Shown here: piece by piece, positions 31,816 through 44,587 of the stretch
Layout: the number at the start of each line of letters is the position of its first letter
Position numbering within the stretch: the stretch's first letter is position 1
Assembly: GCA_032718475.1 (NCBI GenBank)
Contig: JAUCBJ010001030.1
Location: forward strand, 1 to 57,357
Origin: Nemertoderma westbladi
Lineage: Eukaryota > Xenacoelomorpha > Nemertodermatida > Nemertodermatidae
Reading direction: 5' to 3'
DNA: 57,357 bases
Program-made: the position numbers and the translations under genes
The notes under the pieces: generated by a model
The model's input: only the letters and a program-made list of their open reading frames with translations
The model's database searches: none
What the model was told of the DNA's origin: nothing

Positions 31816-32625
31816 ACCATGCGTTCTGTTTAGAAGATTATCGGTAATGGTCGATATTCTACCCTGATTGTCGGAGACAGTTGAAGTCGCCAATACTTTA
31901 AACTTGATTTATTATATATCCTCCATACTATTATGTCTGAAAACACCTACATAAAGACAATTTATTCCATTATTAATATATAATACTATTATAATTTGTC
32001 TGGTAGCTATATTTTATAGAAATATTCCCAATATCGTATTTTGAATCCAGAATTTTTCCTATTTTTCTATTTTTCTTACTTTTCTATTTTTATATCCATT
32101 TTATTTGGCCAATATTTTTTATTGAATAATATTTTATTATAGTGATCTTTATTATTACTACTTTGATATTCCTTATTCAATAGAAATTGCTACGGTATAC
32201 TATAATACTACTCATGTTCACTAAATTGTTCTACATGCGATTAGCACCACGTGATTTATACATATTATTATACCAATTATTTTGTTATAAAAATTAAATT
32301 TTTTTACTTTCATATTTTAGTAACATTATAACTATTTACGTAAAGTGGGTGAGTGAAAGTAAAGCCACAAGAACCGGAACACTAAAGTTCTTTGCAACAA
32401 GTATATAGAATCCTTTATATATATTCATTATTAATGCAACATTACGAAACATAACATTTTAGAATTTGAATCGATAGCGCCTCAGAGCAGAAAACGTTTG
32501 ACGTTCATTTTAATTCATTCAACGTACCCGTACATTCGTATCTGACGTAGCACATGACTTTGCTTCTTGAGTGACAAACTTTATTTATCATTGATATTAA
32601 AGGCCGACGGTGCCCGCGACTGGTG
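31816..32625. other. AT-rich noncoding interval
   Basis: No gene, RNA or repeat family recognised. No MPPE1 homology was found here. Confidence 0.5.
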
Positions 32626-32629
32626 ATAT

Positions 32630-32712
32630 TCAAATAGAAACCGTAGAAAAAATAACGCTGGGGCCTAGATTCGAACCAGGGACCTCTCAAACCACTCGAA
32701 CCCTAGCTCCAG
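32630..32712 (-). mobile_element. tRNA-derived remnant lacking an anticodon arm
   Basis: On the minus strand, GCTAGGG (5') can pair with CCCCAGC (3') at six of seven positions. A D-arm-like CGAGTGGTTTGAG is followed directly by a good T arm (CCTGG-TTCGAAT-CTAGG). The anticodon arm is missing. The D-arm wording resembles serine/leucine tRNAs. It looks like a deleted pseudo-tRNA or SINE head. Confidence 0.5.
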
Positions 32713-32719
32713 AGCAAAT

Positions 32720-33660
32720 AGTTCAGGTTAAAGCGCCAAATATTAGTTTCGTTTGCTTTTCCTAGTATATCTTCCCATATACCTATATCATTAAGCCAAG
32801 ATATACAGTAGATGTTATTCAACGTGTAAATAAATATGTTCAATGATGATGTAATATTGTTCACGAACTGCTCTAATTCTTATGTTACACCGTAAGCCGA
32901 GAACCCATGCCCGAGCGTTATTAGCATCTGGGTACTGTGTTGAATTGATTTGACGAACAACATATGTCGTAGATTCCCCGTGGAAGCGGAATTAATCGGG
33001 ACTGGAATCGTGATTTTCGTTTGTTTACCTCTAACTCCACCCCAGCGCCCTTTTATGTTGCCCATATTTATTCATCGTATTGCTAAATATCCATATGCCA
33101 TATGGCGTTTAACGCTTCGTGTATTAATTATAACCATGGGTTCGGAGGTCCTTCCCTTAACATGGGATCTATGCATCCATACAACACACTTTGAAGGAAG
33201 ATTTTTTATTGTTGGTGTTTACGTCGTTTTATATCATTATCACCAGGGGGTGAAACAAATTCCAGCCTTAAATTGTTGGAATTGCAGTTTGTCCTATTGA
33301 AGGTTCTATAAGAATTTTATATTTCTGTAATTTGTCGGTCACGGAAAAATTATCCACAGAAAAATGTAAATAACTCCACATCCTCACCTCACGGAACTTA
33401 CCGTTTATGCCGTGCTTTCATTGCACTTTCAGTTTATGCTGGGCAATTTCACGGTACTTTGTAAATGGCCCGTTATCTTCTAAGTCAGGCAATTAATTTC
33501 ACTAACCGGACGCGGACAATTAGCTAACTGGGCAGTATCTCCAAATTAAGTGCGTTGTTGAATAATAGATAACTGGGAAGTTTGTTGCCGGGCAGTTATC
33601 AGAAATTATAGAGCGGAATTGACTTCAGAGAATGAGACAGGGCGGAAACTGGACGCAAAT
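32720..33660. other. Noncoding interval
   Basis: A 116-codon frame at 32950-33300 starts with a non-ATG codon, has no domain I recognise and is probably chance. Nothing else was seen. Confidence 0.4.
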
Positions 33661-33664
33661 CCCA

Positions 33665-33870
33665 TCTTGGCGAATTAATATCCCGCCTCAATGTTAAATT
33701 ATCAATTTAGGGAAATGAGCAGGTTACAGTGGCACGTTATTTTAACCAAAACAATAAACTAAACACAATAGAACAGGTTACAGTTTTATTTTTGAGAGTA
33801 ATCATGTTATTTGCGTCGAATTTCCCCTGGAGAGGGATGAATTTTTATTGCGTCCAGATCCCCGTCCTAT
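33665..33870 (+). repeat. Second copy of the 24563 dispersed repeat
   Basis: Collinear with 24563-24775 (see that entry), slightly diverged. It ends in GATCCCCGTCC where the first copy has a long C run. Confidence 0.7.
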
Positions 33871-35820
33871 CTGCAGAGAATGCAGACCAACTGTTCCCAA
33901 CTTATCGGTAAGCTATTATATAGCACATATATATCACATATCACGGTACAACCTCATCAGATTCAATTTATGCTATTTTACATGTAATTAAAATTCATAT
34001 ATAATTAATATTATTGTTTCTGTTTAATAGGAGGGTGTGGGTGGTACTCCCAAAAACAGAGTTTATTTAAACGTTTCTTTTTTCTTATAATCGGGTAATT
34101 TTACATTTTATGCAGTCCAGGCAATGAACATGAAATAATTCAATAGATATTGTTTTTTTTGGTGTCCTCTAACGGCCAGCAAAGAAAATATTTATTTGAC
34201 AAAAAGTCAGTCTTAGATAAAATTCTGATTCCCGGAATTCGTCTGACTTTCACTTTGTCTGACTGTCTGTCATCCTCTTAACTTATACTACCCCCACCCC
34301 ATCACCAAATATTTGTTAAGCCTAGGTAAGTATTAAGGTTCTCGATGGTATTAATTTTTCTAAAAAAAATTACTTCTAATTAATTAAGTAATGGTAACTC
34401 CTTGAGCTGATAACCTTCTTTATTTCTTTCTGGCTAAAATTACATTTTAGTTCAAAACAATCGGAAACAAAATTATATATATGGTTGCACAATTTTAATT
34501 TAACCCGTAATATTCACGTTATAACGCCTGTCAATCATTTTTACCAATGAGATTTACCCCTAGGGTGTCACCGCTCGCATCCTACTGTACATAGAACACA
34601 CAGCACGTTGAGATGTTTAATATATTTAAATCTATGAGAATTAAGTAGGGCTTACTCTATGTTGGGTTCAAACGTCATTTTAAACAGGGGCGGAGGCAGA
34701 TGGCTATGGGCTATGTCATACATGTAAGCAGGGACGTGTTGTTATTTGTGTAGCTGTCTCACTTAGCCGGCTTAATAAATATTTGGATAAATAATACCGC
34801 TCCACCAATACAATTGTCACCATTCACCATTCTAGTGGTCTGGACGTACTGGTATATAAAGTGGTAGAACATTTTCCTCTGCTGATGAAAACAATTTTTC
34901 AAAAGAAGGTGGTTGATGGTAAATATGTTTTTACTTGCTATCTTGCTTCATGGCCTATCTTTGTGCGTTATGTATCTTATCTTTGTTTTATCTGTGCGGA
35001 CTGCCAATGATAGTAACAATGTGTTGGCAAGCTGTGCTAGGCAACCCCTAGATCCCTTCCTATAAACGGACTGCCAATGCCTCATGGTGCGGACTTTCCA
35101 AAATGACACCAGTCAGTTGGGGAAGTATATATGTTAACTTTAAATCCTTGAAAATGTATTATTTTATATTAATTAAATGATTATATAAATTAACTGGAGT
35201 TCCTTAATAAGCCTGAATAATAAAACTGGAAACTACAATAAAAATGAGACTTAACAGGTCAATCAGCTCTTCATTATTTTGTTCTAACTTGTGCCGATGG
35301 TGAGAGGAAACTTCCAAGAAATTCACATTCCTTAAGCGGATTCTTAAAGATAAGTGTTGGTATTGTATATGAGTATGTATGTATGTTTATAGAGAAATGA
35401 AGATGGGCGTTATGTATCCGGCATTTTAGCCATATTATTTTATGAAGCTCATTGTTTTACCACGATATATTTGCACTGAATCTATGTAACAATAACAACC
35501 AACACGTCACCTTCCCAATTACTTGAAGGACAGGGTTGAAATAACGGTGGACATAATAAATTCTGTGTCCGCCATTGGCTGATCACCCCAAATTTCCATT
35601 CTTTATCTTGTTTTCCATTGGTTGACTTATATTCAAAGCTGTTCTATAACTGAATTCATGAATTGTTTGCTTCTTTAGTCTGAAACTATTAAAAAACGAT
35701 TATTCTATAACAATTAATAGGTGATTAACGATTATTAATATTTTATTTTCCGCATTTAATTTGTTATAATAGTTAATTATTATTGAATGTTTATTATTAG
35801 ATTCTTGGAAAATGCATTCA
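33871..35820. other. AT-rich noncoding interval
   Basis: No gene, RNA or named repeat recognised. A CGGACTGCCAATG word occurs twice near 34997 and 35069. Confidence 0.4.
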
Positions 35821-35910
35821 CTTGTTAGCTTTCAACCAGTTTATTTTATCACTCGTTAGCTTTCAACCAGTTTATTTTATCACTCGTTCGCTTTCAACCA
35901 GTTTATTTTT
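35821..35910. repeat. Three-copy ~31-bp tandem repeat
   Basis: Three near-identical units containing TAGCTTTCAACCAGTTTATT. Confidence 0.9.
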
Positions 35911-36683
35911 ATGAAATGCATTTTTTTTATTTTAAATTATTTTATCTAATACAAAACAAATCGATATTTTTTCGAAACTTGTTATTTTCATGTATAAAAA
36001 TGTCATACTTACACGTGACGCTTTGTGCAAATGTTTCAATTGTTTTTCTTCCAATTACGAAAGCGTATAAGTTTTCAAACAAACACTAAAACACAAAAGC
36101 AGAAGCAGCATTTGGTTTTACATTTTTAAATTGTGACATCATTTTTTAATAAATAGAGTGGCACTAAACTTTTCAAAACATTTTAGTTTCTATTTTTCCC
36201 AAACCTTCCAATGGGTTTTTAGATAACAATTTATCGCGACATAAATTTACTACCGATTTTGTTATTTTATTTTCGCACCTCCTGCCTACTGCCTGCCTAT
36301 AAACCCGTTTGGGCTCATTAAATTGCCATACATTAATATATTGGCGATATTGGCCAAAATGTCTATAGTGTGATCAATGTAAAATGTTTACATAGCAGCA
36401 TAGTGCATGACCATTGGCCAATCACCTTATTAGCGCTTAGGTATAGCAAGTACAGCAAGAATATTGTTCGAATTGTGGGGCGAGCCACGAAAGTAAGCGA
36501 GCTTAGCAACGGCTACCACTATCTCAATCGGTTTGTCTGTAGTTCTGTCGTTCCGTAGATACGTATAAATTTAAACGTTAATAACTCGGCTAATCCTCGA
36601 TGAATCTAACCAAACTTAGTACACATGTTGTTTGGCAAAAGTTTAGAAATTTTCCAAATAGAATTTGATTGGTGCCTTCAGCA

Positions 36684-37190
36684 TGAGCACAACAACGAGG
36701 CTAATGAAGGAGACGAGTATTGTGTTGACTATACTCCTAAACAACCTGGTTTAGCATATTGGACGATATATCATTTTGATTAGTACCGGTGGTAAGGTGT
36801 TTTATGTGAGTTATTTTGATGTACAAGACGAGTGCAACGAGGGTTGTAATGAAGACGAGTCTGTGTTGACTATACTCCTAACGAGTATTGTTTTGATAAT
36901 ACTCATAAACCACATGGTTTAGCATATTGGACGTTTGTCATTTTGGTCAATACTAATAATATAATGTTGTAAGGTATATATTTGGTGACCAGTTCGGAAC
37001 AGGTTGTACAGGACGAACGCAACGAATTTTGCAGTGGATAAGAGTATCCAGCTGCCATACATCAGCAGTTACTCTCACAGTTTCGAGACTTTGCATAGTT
37101 ATAAAGGTCGTTAATCTCCGTTTAGGAAAATTATTTTAAGACAAAACAGGACGAGCGCAACGAGGCTAATGAAGGAGACAAGTATTGTAA
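36684..37190 (+). repeat. Three partial copies of a ~130-bp dispersed repeat
   Basis: Blocks at about 36684-36783, 36824-36960 and 37148-37190 share AACGAGGCTAATGAAGGAGA, TGTTGACTATACTCCTAA and TTTAGCATATTGGACG words in order. No coding capacity seen. Confidence 0.65.
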
Positions 37191-37939
37191 AACAAAAATG
37201 TCGTACTTAACTAAAATAACCCAAGTTAGAAGGTTTACAAATGGCAGTTAAAGCGTGTATGGGCCAACTGAAATGGACCTCTGTTTTTACAACATTATTT
37301 TAACGCAAACTGAAAGCATCACTTATTCATCGGGAAAGACGCGGGTTTCGTATATCTAATAGATATTTCTACACTTTCTTATATAGGCTCTCGTGCTGCG
37401 CGAAGGCCCCACAACGTGCTTCTTTCTTCTTAGGATCAGAATTCCAGCAGAGCAAAGCCAAACCGATGGTTCGACTGCAGTACCGAGATGTCCGGTAATA
37501 CGACAGTGAATCCTAAAATCCGACTAAGTTAGTGTAAACTTTAAATTCAATTAAAACAGTCCCACTAATACATTGTCGAGCTCGCTAATCGACACCGATC
37601 GACCCCCTAGGATAAGTCGACCAGCCCCTGCATAGACGCTGCGACTCGGAGCCGGAAGTATTGCGAATTAACCCCAGATATATCCCTTTTATTGAAGTAT
37701 CACAGTCCTGGGTGCACTCGAATTCATTTCCTTTTTAATCGCCTTCCAGGGTTTCGGTATCAATGTATGATATACCTTGGTGACGGTAGAACTATACCTT
37801 AAAATATTCGATATACCTTCTGGGCTAGTCCCAGGCACTCTATATATATTTTATTCTCAGTTTCGCGCATCGCCAACCTTTGAGGACGCGAGTTCTCAAT
37901 AAAATACCCTGGGTCACTTTTACGTTTGCAAAACACTAT
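37191..37939. other. Noncoding interval
   Basis: No gene recognised. At 37385-37415 GTGCTGCGCGAAGGCCCCAC is nearly the reverse complement of 20372-20393, so both probably belong to one old dispersed repeat. Confidence 0.4.
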
Positions 37940-38073
37940 CATGGTGGCGTGGCTGCTACTCCTATCCCAAGTTTGTATCGACCCCAGTGGATGAAAGGCT
38001 GAGTGGATCCTACCGGGGCTGAACCTACAATCAATAGAGTGCCAAGCGATCAACCTATTGAGCTACCCCCGCC
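37940..38073 (-). mobile_element. tRNA-derived SINE, copy 2
   Basis: On the minus strand from 38073: GGCGGGGGTAGCTCAATAGG gives a clear box A region, GTAGGTTCAGCCCC a box B, then CATCCACTGGGGTCG and GGGATAGGAGTAGC as in copy 1 (3300-3466). The head is closer to a tRNA than that of copy 1. Confidence 0.7.
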
Positions 38074-38754
38074 TTTGAGAGCAGTTAGAGGGACACTTTA
38101 ATGTGACCCTGACCCTTTCCAAGGAAATATTGACGCCCATAACAGATCATTACCACCAAAAATGCAACTGTAGCCTGTGTTATTGAAGTTTTCGTAGATT
38201 GTTTTGGTTAGAATATCTTTATTTAGATATCTACATGTCGTATTGTTTCTGATTACCGCTCTACTCCGAGCATATTTTACCACTCTTCGTTATTATTTAG
38301 CCAAGGCAATTAAAGCATAATTTATAGGTGTTTACATCATTTCATAAGATAATGTTGAATATTATTTCATTATTCAACAGCGCTTTCTCCATGATCTGAT
38401 CTTACAATAATATGCCCTCCATCTGTTTTGTCGTTTTTCGTCTTCTAAATAATAAAATTTTGTCCTCTGACGTTTATATTTTCCACTTGCCTTTAGCTAT
38501 TATGCCGATCGTCAACACCTTCCTTTCCTCTCATATAGGCATAAAAAAATAATGAATGATAATGAGGGTAAATAATATATGCATCATTATTTCCACGTGT
38601 ATTATTAAACCCGACGATACGCACGCAGGAGCGGGCAGCGGCCGTGATTAGCATTATTAGTACAATACTGTACGTACACAGCATCATCGTTCGAGAAACA
38701 TAGGAAGTTCGAAAAGTTGGAAATATCAATAATGTGTCTCCATAGCGAATTCTT

Positions 38755-38815
38755 CAAGATAACCGGAAGTTGGAAACCGAGGTACCGGGTTCGAGCCCCA
38801 ATAGGGTCGGTTGAT
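38755..38815 (+). mobile_element. Possible tRNA-like SINE relic
   Basis: CCGGGTTCGAGCCCC at about 38786 is a good box B and resembles that of the SINE family, but no clear box A is present at the right distance. Confidence 0.3.
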
Positions 38816-39750
38816 ATTTTCGCTATAGAGCATTATCATATTGTCCTATTACATTATGATAATGTGTTCTATTTTCAGCGCCACTTGTCGCATTTATTTT
38901 TACATGGCCCTTTGAAATATTATATTTGTTCTGAGGTTATAGTGGTTTAAGATAAGTTACTTGATTGATGAGAAAGCAAGCAATCAACGTGAATATAATT
39001 CACAGATGTTTTAAACAAACTCTGCATAACATAATGTCCCATTTCCAATAATAGTGGATCCATAGCCCCCAGTTACAGTCAACCATTGCAGATCGATTTT
39101 CCTTATTTGTAATTCTCCACGTATCTCGGACTTATCAAACGGTGTTCTTCCGCTTATATAGCTGGGATTTATTAAACCCTCCTTATTGAGATGCCTGAAG
39201 TGGGCCGACCACTTCTTTCCGCATCAACGAAGCTAACTTGTTTCTCATTTAAATTCCTTTCGTTATATTTGATTGACGGTTTTTTTCACTGATATACAGG
39301 AAGCGGTAGAGAGGAAGCAGTTATGAATATCAACCACGCTTGAAATAACTTCCAGTGCGCGCTGCTCCTTTCTGATAAAATGTAATCGGCGGTCGACGCT
39401 GGTTACATTAGGCCTTAAACTCTTTGCGTAGTTTTTTTAATAGTTTACCCGTATTTGTTCAGAGGTCTTCCAGTATCAACACGCGATCACGTTTAATTGT
39501 ACCGGTATATAAAGTATTAATTGTAATTGAGTTATTTGACAATGACAACCCCCTATACCACGTATTATCTATTCTAACATACAGTACAATCCATCCATAA
39601 AGGAATGGCTCTTCGGTTATACCTAGCTAGCTCGGCCTTCTTGCCTTTTGTTGGGTAATCTTGCTTATCTTCTTTTAATACCCTCTGCATGACGCTGCTA
39701 TCCTATATTTACCGCCCTCATCGGCACCAATTTATTTTTTCATTTAATAT
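38816..39750. other. Noncoding interval
   Basis: No gene or RNA recognised. Confidence 0.4.
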
Positions 39751-39753
39751 TTA

Positions 39754-40547
39754 GTCACTTGCCCAATATGCCATTTGCCCAATGAGTCACTTGCCCAATA
39801 TGCCATTTGCCCAATGAGTCACTTGCCAAATAAAAAATAAAACAAAAACTAAAAATGAGTCACTTTCCCAATAAGTAATTTCCCCAATAGGTCACTTGTG
39901 CCCAATAAGTTGCTAAAAATCACCTAATTCTACAAAAAATAATTATACACATTGATATTATGTTCTGGGGATTGGATTCACTCAAAAATTGTTTATTATT
40001 TCGCATAAAAAATACATTCTACAAAATTAATTTTAACAATTACAAACATTCAAGACATGTTATCACAGTCCCGTTCATACTATGAGATTTAATGATTAAA
40101 CAACGTAATAAAAAATTCTTGGAGTGTATGGAAACAAACGCGGGGGGGGGGGGGTTGCAAAACTTTAATAAAATGAGATAGTGATGAAAATTCCCCAATT
40201 GTTAACTAAAGAACACCCGCGACGCCCTCAGCGCCACAGCAATACCCACTGCATCTTTGTATCATCTTTTTGTTAAATTAAACCTTATGTACTGTAACTG
40301 AAGTGTTTGTGTGTGTATAATATACTGTAATACATTATTACAATAAATTAACATATTGCCAATATTAAATTTGAACCATTTTAATTGTCTACGAACACCT
40401 CATTATATTATATTATACATTTTGATAAAAATTTTAGTTTAATAAGCAAGATAATAACTGTAAAAGCAATGTGAAGTGGTAATGGTAGGGGCCTGCCTAA
40501 TGTATTGGGCAAGTAATGGTAGGGGCCTAATGTATTGGGCAAGTGAC
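39754..40547. mobile_element. ~0.8-kb TIR element with TTGCCCAAT repeats
   Basis: GTCACTTGCCCAAT at the left end faces ATTGGGCAAGTGAC at the right (perfect 14 bp). Both ends are sub-repetitive: TTGCCCAAT occurs about five times in 39758-39830, and a GTAATGGTAGGGGCCT / ATTGGGCAAGT unit occurs twice in 40477-40545. The interior is AT-rich, has a G tract at 40142-40154 and no transposase. No convincing target duplication was found. Confidence 0.6.
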
Positions 40548-40559
40548 AGTTAACCCAGG

Positions 40560-43500
40560 AAAACCCCTATAGCTAAACTTTTAGCTAGATGGTGTGCCCT
40601 TTTCTTATTTGACATTGACAGACGATAGTCGGATTGTCAGAAAGACCGACAGACAGACTTACTCGATTACATTAAAAGTGAAAACTGACATCAGTAATGA
40701 AATCAGCTACCAGGATATCCCCCATAGCAAAAAGTGTTTAACATACACAGTTCAGTTGTTAAATATGCCTGATATTGAACACAAAAGTAATCAATATTGT
40801 AATGCTCTACATGTAATAATCCAATGTATGTTGTACTGAAGGGAACTAACTGAGGCGCCATCCCAATAATATTTAATTTACTTTGGATTACAGAAACTTA
40901 ATGTCATGTCGAATTGAACAAATAATACTTTTAATCAATTTTCTAATAAGAATTTACGAAGTTTTTATGGCCCAGGAAAAAGTCATGCTTTGAGATTGAG
41001 ACAGACTATGGAGACAAGAGTACAACACTTAATACACAAATCCATATAATAGACAGTTCAGCTCAGTTCCCTATCCCTGTCGATGCAAGTTGTCTAAGTT
41101 GATTTTAATAAATGAATCATATGGAGCTTACCAGTAAATATATCGTTGTGAGTTCTCCTACGGTTAATACTTCAATGATTTTTAAGCTAATCTCAATATT
41201 TCATGTAATCCGTATCACCGTTGATATATCCTAAGCCTAACTAAATACGGTATTGTAAAACTCGTAAAAGTAATAAAAAGTTTTTTTGCTTTGCGGATTT
41301 TAAATCTAAATAGCATTCTAAATAAGTTGTAATATGCTGGACCCGAACAACCTTAAGGCTGGAAGGGAGTGGCCGCCGTGTATCACTCCAATATAAATCA
41401 ATAATCATCGTGTCTTCATAGCCTGATATCTCTTAGCGAGACAGGGGGCGAGGGCAAAAAACGCATATCTTTCGTGGATTATCTGTTCTCATTGAATTAT
41501 CGAACTTAATTATCAATTAAGGGAAAGGAACAGGTGGCAGTGGCATATCAATAAATCTTAAAACGTAGTCAGCCCATTAAATTTGTCTTCAGACGATTAT
41601 TTATATATCATTTTATTGATTATAATTTAATATTATCATTGTCTCTTCGCAAATCTCAATAGATATTTAGGATTATAAGCAAATTTAGGGGTAATAGGGT
41701 TAGTAAGAACATACTAGGTAAAACTAGTACCTAAACCTAAACTTAACCTAAAGGTTAGGTAGGTAGGTCCCCTTAACAGGGAGATAGATCTTAATGGAGA
41801 GATGTTGCTGTTCCCTGTGTGCCGTCGTTATCGCAAAAAAACTATAGATTCACAACGCTACAAAATGCAACTCAAACCTAAACATGTTAAGGTATAAAAA
41901 GCTTATAAAAGCTAAAAATATTATTTGTTTTTTCAACATATTGTTTTTTTTGTTGTATTTTGTTTTTATCAATTTGTAATTTGGTTTTTTCAACAGCAAT
42001 TTGTTCTTTCAAGATATGATGAAATATGTCGGATACCAAATCGCTTCGTATGAGACGGACATACGGTCTCGTTCACACCGCCAAGTCAAAAGAGAAATAT
42101 AGATAGATCTAAATAGATTTCAGTTATTCTAGAATATTGGCATGGTCTCCCTCTTAAGAATATTGGACTATGGTCTCCCACTTAGGACTAATCTCAGTAC
42201 TTTTAAAATTGGTCGAAATTAAATAAATACTAGCAGATTTAATAATTATAATAAACTGCTGTTTGAACCGACGTCAGAACTTTTCATATAAACTGCAATA
42301 AACAATAAATAAATGATTTTATATTTATGCAATTAATATAAATATCTATTATAGAAATAATGGCGCAAATTGACCGCAAACACTAATGTTTTATTTGATG
42401 GCTTTATAAAATTAATTACATTTATTTAAAACATTAAGGGAAGGCTAAATTGCATTAATTTCATAAAAACATAACAATTGTATTTCAATATTCTAATATA
42501 TTATTTTAATAATAATAATTCCTTCTTTGATTCTATTTAAATTTCTCATTAGGATAAATTATCAATTACTTTCTCCTAGCACATCTAATTAGCTCATCAC
42601 AATTAAATCGAATTCAACCACTTTAGTTCCGACCAACCACCCAACGTTGATCTAGAGGATCTGCCTATACATACATACTACCAACCTGATTAACTACTTG
42701 AAATCCCAATTGCTTTTTGAAATTTATCTTCTGTCTTGTCTATGTTTAGGGTCCCACTTTATAATGAATAAAGTATTTCCAAAAGCTAACTTTCATAAAT
42801 TACATTCGCGGTGCGTTGCGTCGGTCGTTTGAACTAAAATCCCCTAAGTATGGCTTTATGTTACAGTAGGCTTAGTGGTTCAGTGGATTGTTAATCTATC
42901 GCGTCTCTCCTATAGTTTATCAGAACTATGTGCGGGATCTTTTTAACATCAGTGGGTGTGGATGGGGTTCTGGATCGGGGTTGATCACTGAAGGAAGTCA
43001 ACCGATTCAATATAACAACTATTTATTATTACAAGGAAAACAAATTGCGTCTTATTTTCACGCTGACCCCCGAGATCTTTTTTGAGGTTAATTATATACA
43101 TTTATAAGGGAAAATTGAAATTGTTACTTGTTTTTCATATAATACGAAAATTAATGGCACAATTTTATGCCCCCCCCCCCCCCTTCCCATTCCACATAGT
43201 TGCGTTGGATTTAATGGCTATGTAATGCAGCGCAGCCTATTCAAACCTGTTTCGGCATCATAAAACGCATAAAACTGAAGTTAAAATAAACTACAGGGTT
43301 GGAGAATAACAACGCCGGTTTGCTGACTAATGACTTCGGAAAATAGGCCATTAATGTATTTAGGTAGAATTTTGTAAGAATAAAGGATGTAATTGGGGTA
43401 ATAATCACTTGAAAAGAAATGTTGCTAATTATAACAACATTGTTTTCATATTGATATTGTAATAATAACAGATATAGAAAGAATAAAGAACCAGTCTAAT

Positions 43501-43617
43501 AATAACGAGTCATGAAAAACAAGTTTAATAATTGAATTTTTCAATCAATTAAACGACATTGGTCATTATTAAACAATATTATATTACAGTTTATAGCATG
43601 TAATATAACATTTTATA
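40560..43617. other. AT-rich noncoding interval
   Basis: An 81-codon frame at 40594-40839 (no ATG start) and one of 65 codons at 42888-43085 match nothing I know. A partial copy of the 24563 repeat is at about 41500-41560, and a C tract at 43171-43183. Confidence 0.4.
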
Positions 43618-43677
43618 ATGAAATTAATCAACCAGATCCTAGTGATCTGCCTGACTCTGTCTGCTGTATCTGAATAG
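43618..43677 (+). CDS. 19-codon upstream ORF resembling a signal peptide
   Basis: ATG at 43618 opens MKLINQILVICLTLSAVSE and stops at 43675-43677. The sequence has the charge, hydrophobic core and small residues of a signal peptide. It is out of frame with the next ATG at 43695. It may be a uORF, or a frameshifted duplicate of the signal sequence. Confidence 0.25.
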   Translation: MKLINQILVICLTLSAVSE

Positions 43678-43694
43678 TTGCTACGGGTACTCCA

Positions 43695-43936
43695 ATGCCT
43701 ACAATTCTGTTATATATATCAACTGCACTGATCCTGATAGAACCTGCATTGAGTTCCATTGGTAACAACCTGAGTTACAACTCGGGACAGAGCATTGCGA
43801 CGTCGTCTTCGAAACCTAGGGATGTCTCAGACCCCAACGTAGCGGATGAGGATGAGACCGAGGCTAATCAAGATGTAGACAGGAGGAACATGGATCTGCT
43901 TGGGGGGGAGAAGAGGATTTATGACCCAAATTTACC
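43695..43936 (+). CDS. Possible first exon of a secreted protein
   Basis: An ATG opens an apparent signal peptide (MPTILLYISTALILIEPALS), followed by a polar, acidic stretch (VADEDETEANQD) with dibasic RR and KR sites and IYDPNL. A good donor (CC|GTAAGT at 43937) sits just before an in-frame TAA, so the exon would end at phase 2 after about 80 codons. Dibasic sites suggest a processed precursor, but no known peptide is recognised. No following exon was found; a decayed LINE starts 260 bases on. It is a guess from sequence features only. Confidence 0.4.
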
Positions 43937-44194
43937 GTAAGTTTGAAATTTGTTACAAATAGGTTTTTGTTTAGTTTACTAGAGACTGATAGTTATTATA
44001 AATCCGGATAGAATCCGGATAGTTATTATAGATCCCGCTGTTACTGGGCGAATGACTATTGAGATTCAATAAGGTGCTTTGCTAAATTTCCACGTCATCT
44101 GTAAACAGTTAATATTATCCAAAATTAACATGTTGGTCTAATAACATACAAGTGAATCTATCACCTTGAAGGACATAGATCTTGTGGCAGTATC

Positions 44195-44587
44195 ATTTTG
44201 TAATCTGATGGCTGGTATACGTTCTCATTAATTCCATATACTGCAAGTATGCTGTTGAAAATAGGTGATCGGGAGGCTAAATCAAAGTCCTTAATGTAGT
44301 CCACAAAGATAACAGCCAGATGTTTGTCCTAATTTTTGGATAACTCTTCAATTATCCTTCTAAGCGCCAGAATGGCTCCATGGTCCATAATGACCTGACC
44401 TATACAATACAAACCCATTTTGATTCCAACGTGCGTGGCAGTCCTTCAATGACATGCCAAATTCAATTTAATAGAATTATATTGTATAGCTTTGTAGCAA
44501 TCGAATCGATCGAGTTTCTACGTAAGATCCATAGATTGTTAGGTTACCCTAATTGGGAACTGGGACCAAATTATTTGTTCTCAATAA
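44195..44587 (-). mobile_element. Decayed LINE fragment (L4)
   Basis: Matches L1 positions about 1390-1770 (the region around RT motif A) with many substitutions and indels. TAACTCTTCAATTATCCTTC is a conserved anchor. All reading frames are broken. Confidence 0.82.

Noticed and set aside
32950-33300. 116-codon frame
   Set aside because: Non-ATG start, no recognisable domain and no splice context; probably chance.
40594-40839. 81-codon protein-like frame
   Set aside because: GTG start only, no homology recognised, no convincing splice sites.
42860-42990. tRNA-like GGCTTAGTGGTTCAGTGG stretch
   Set aside because: A box-A-like word is present, but no acceptable box B follows at the right distance.
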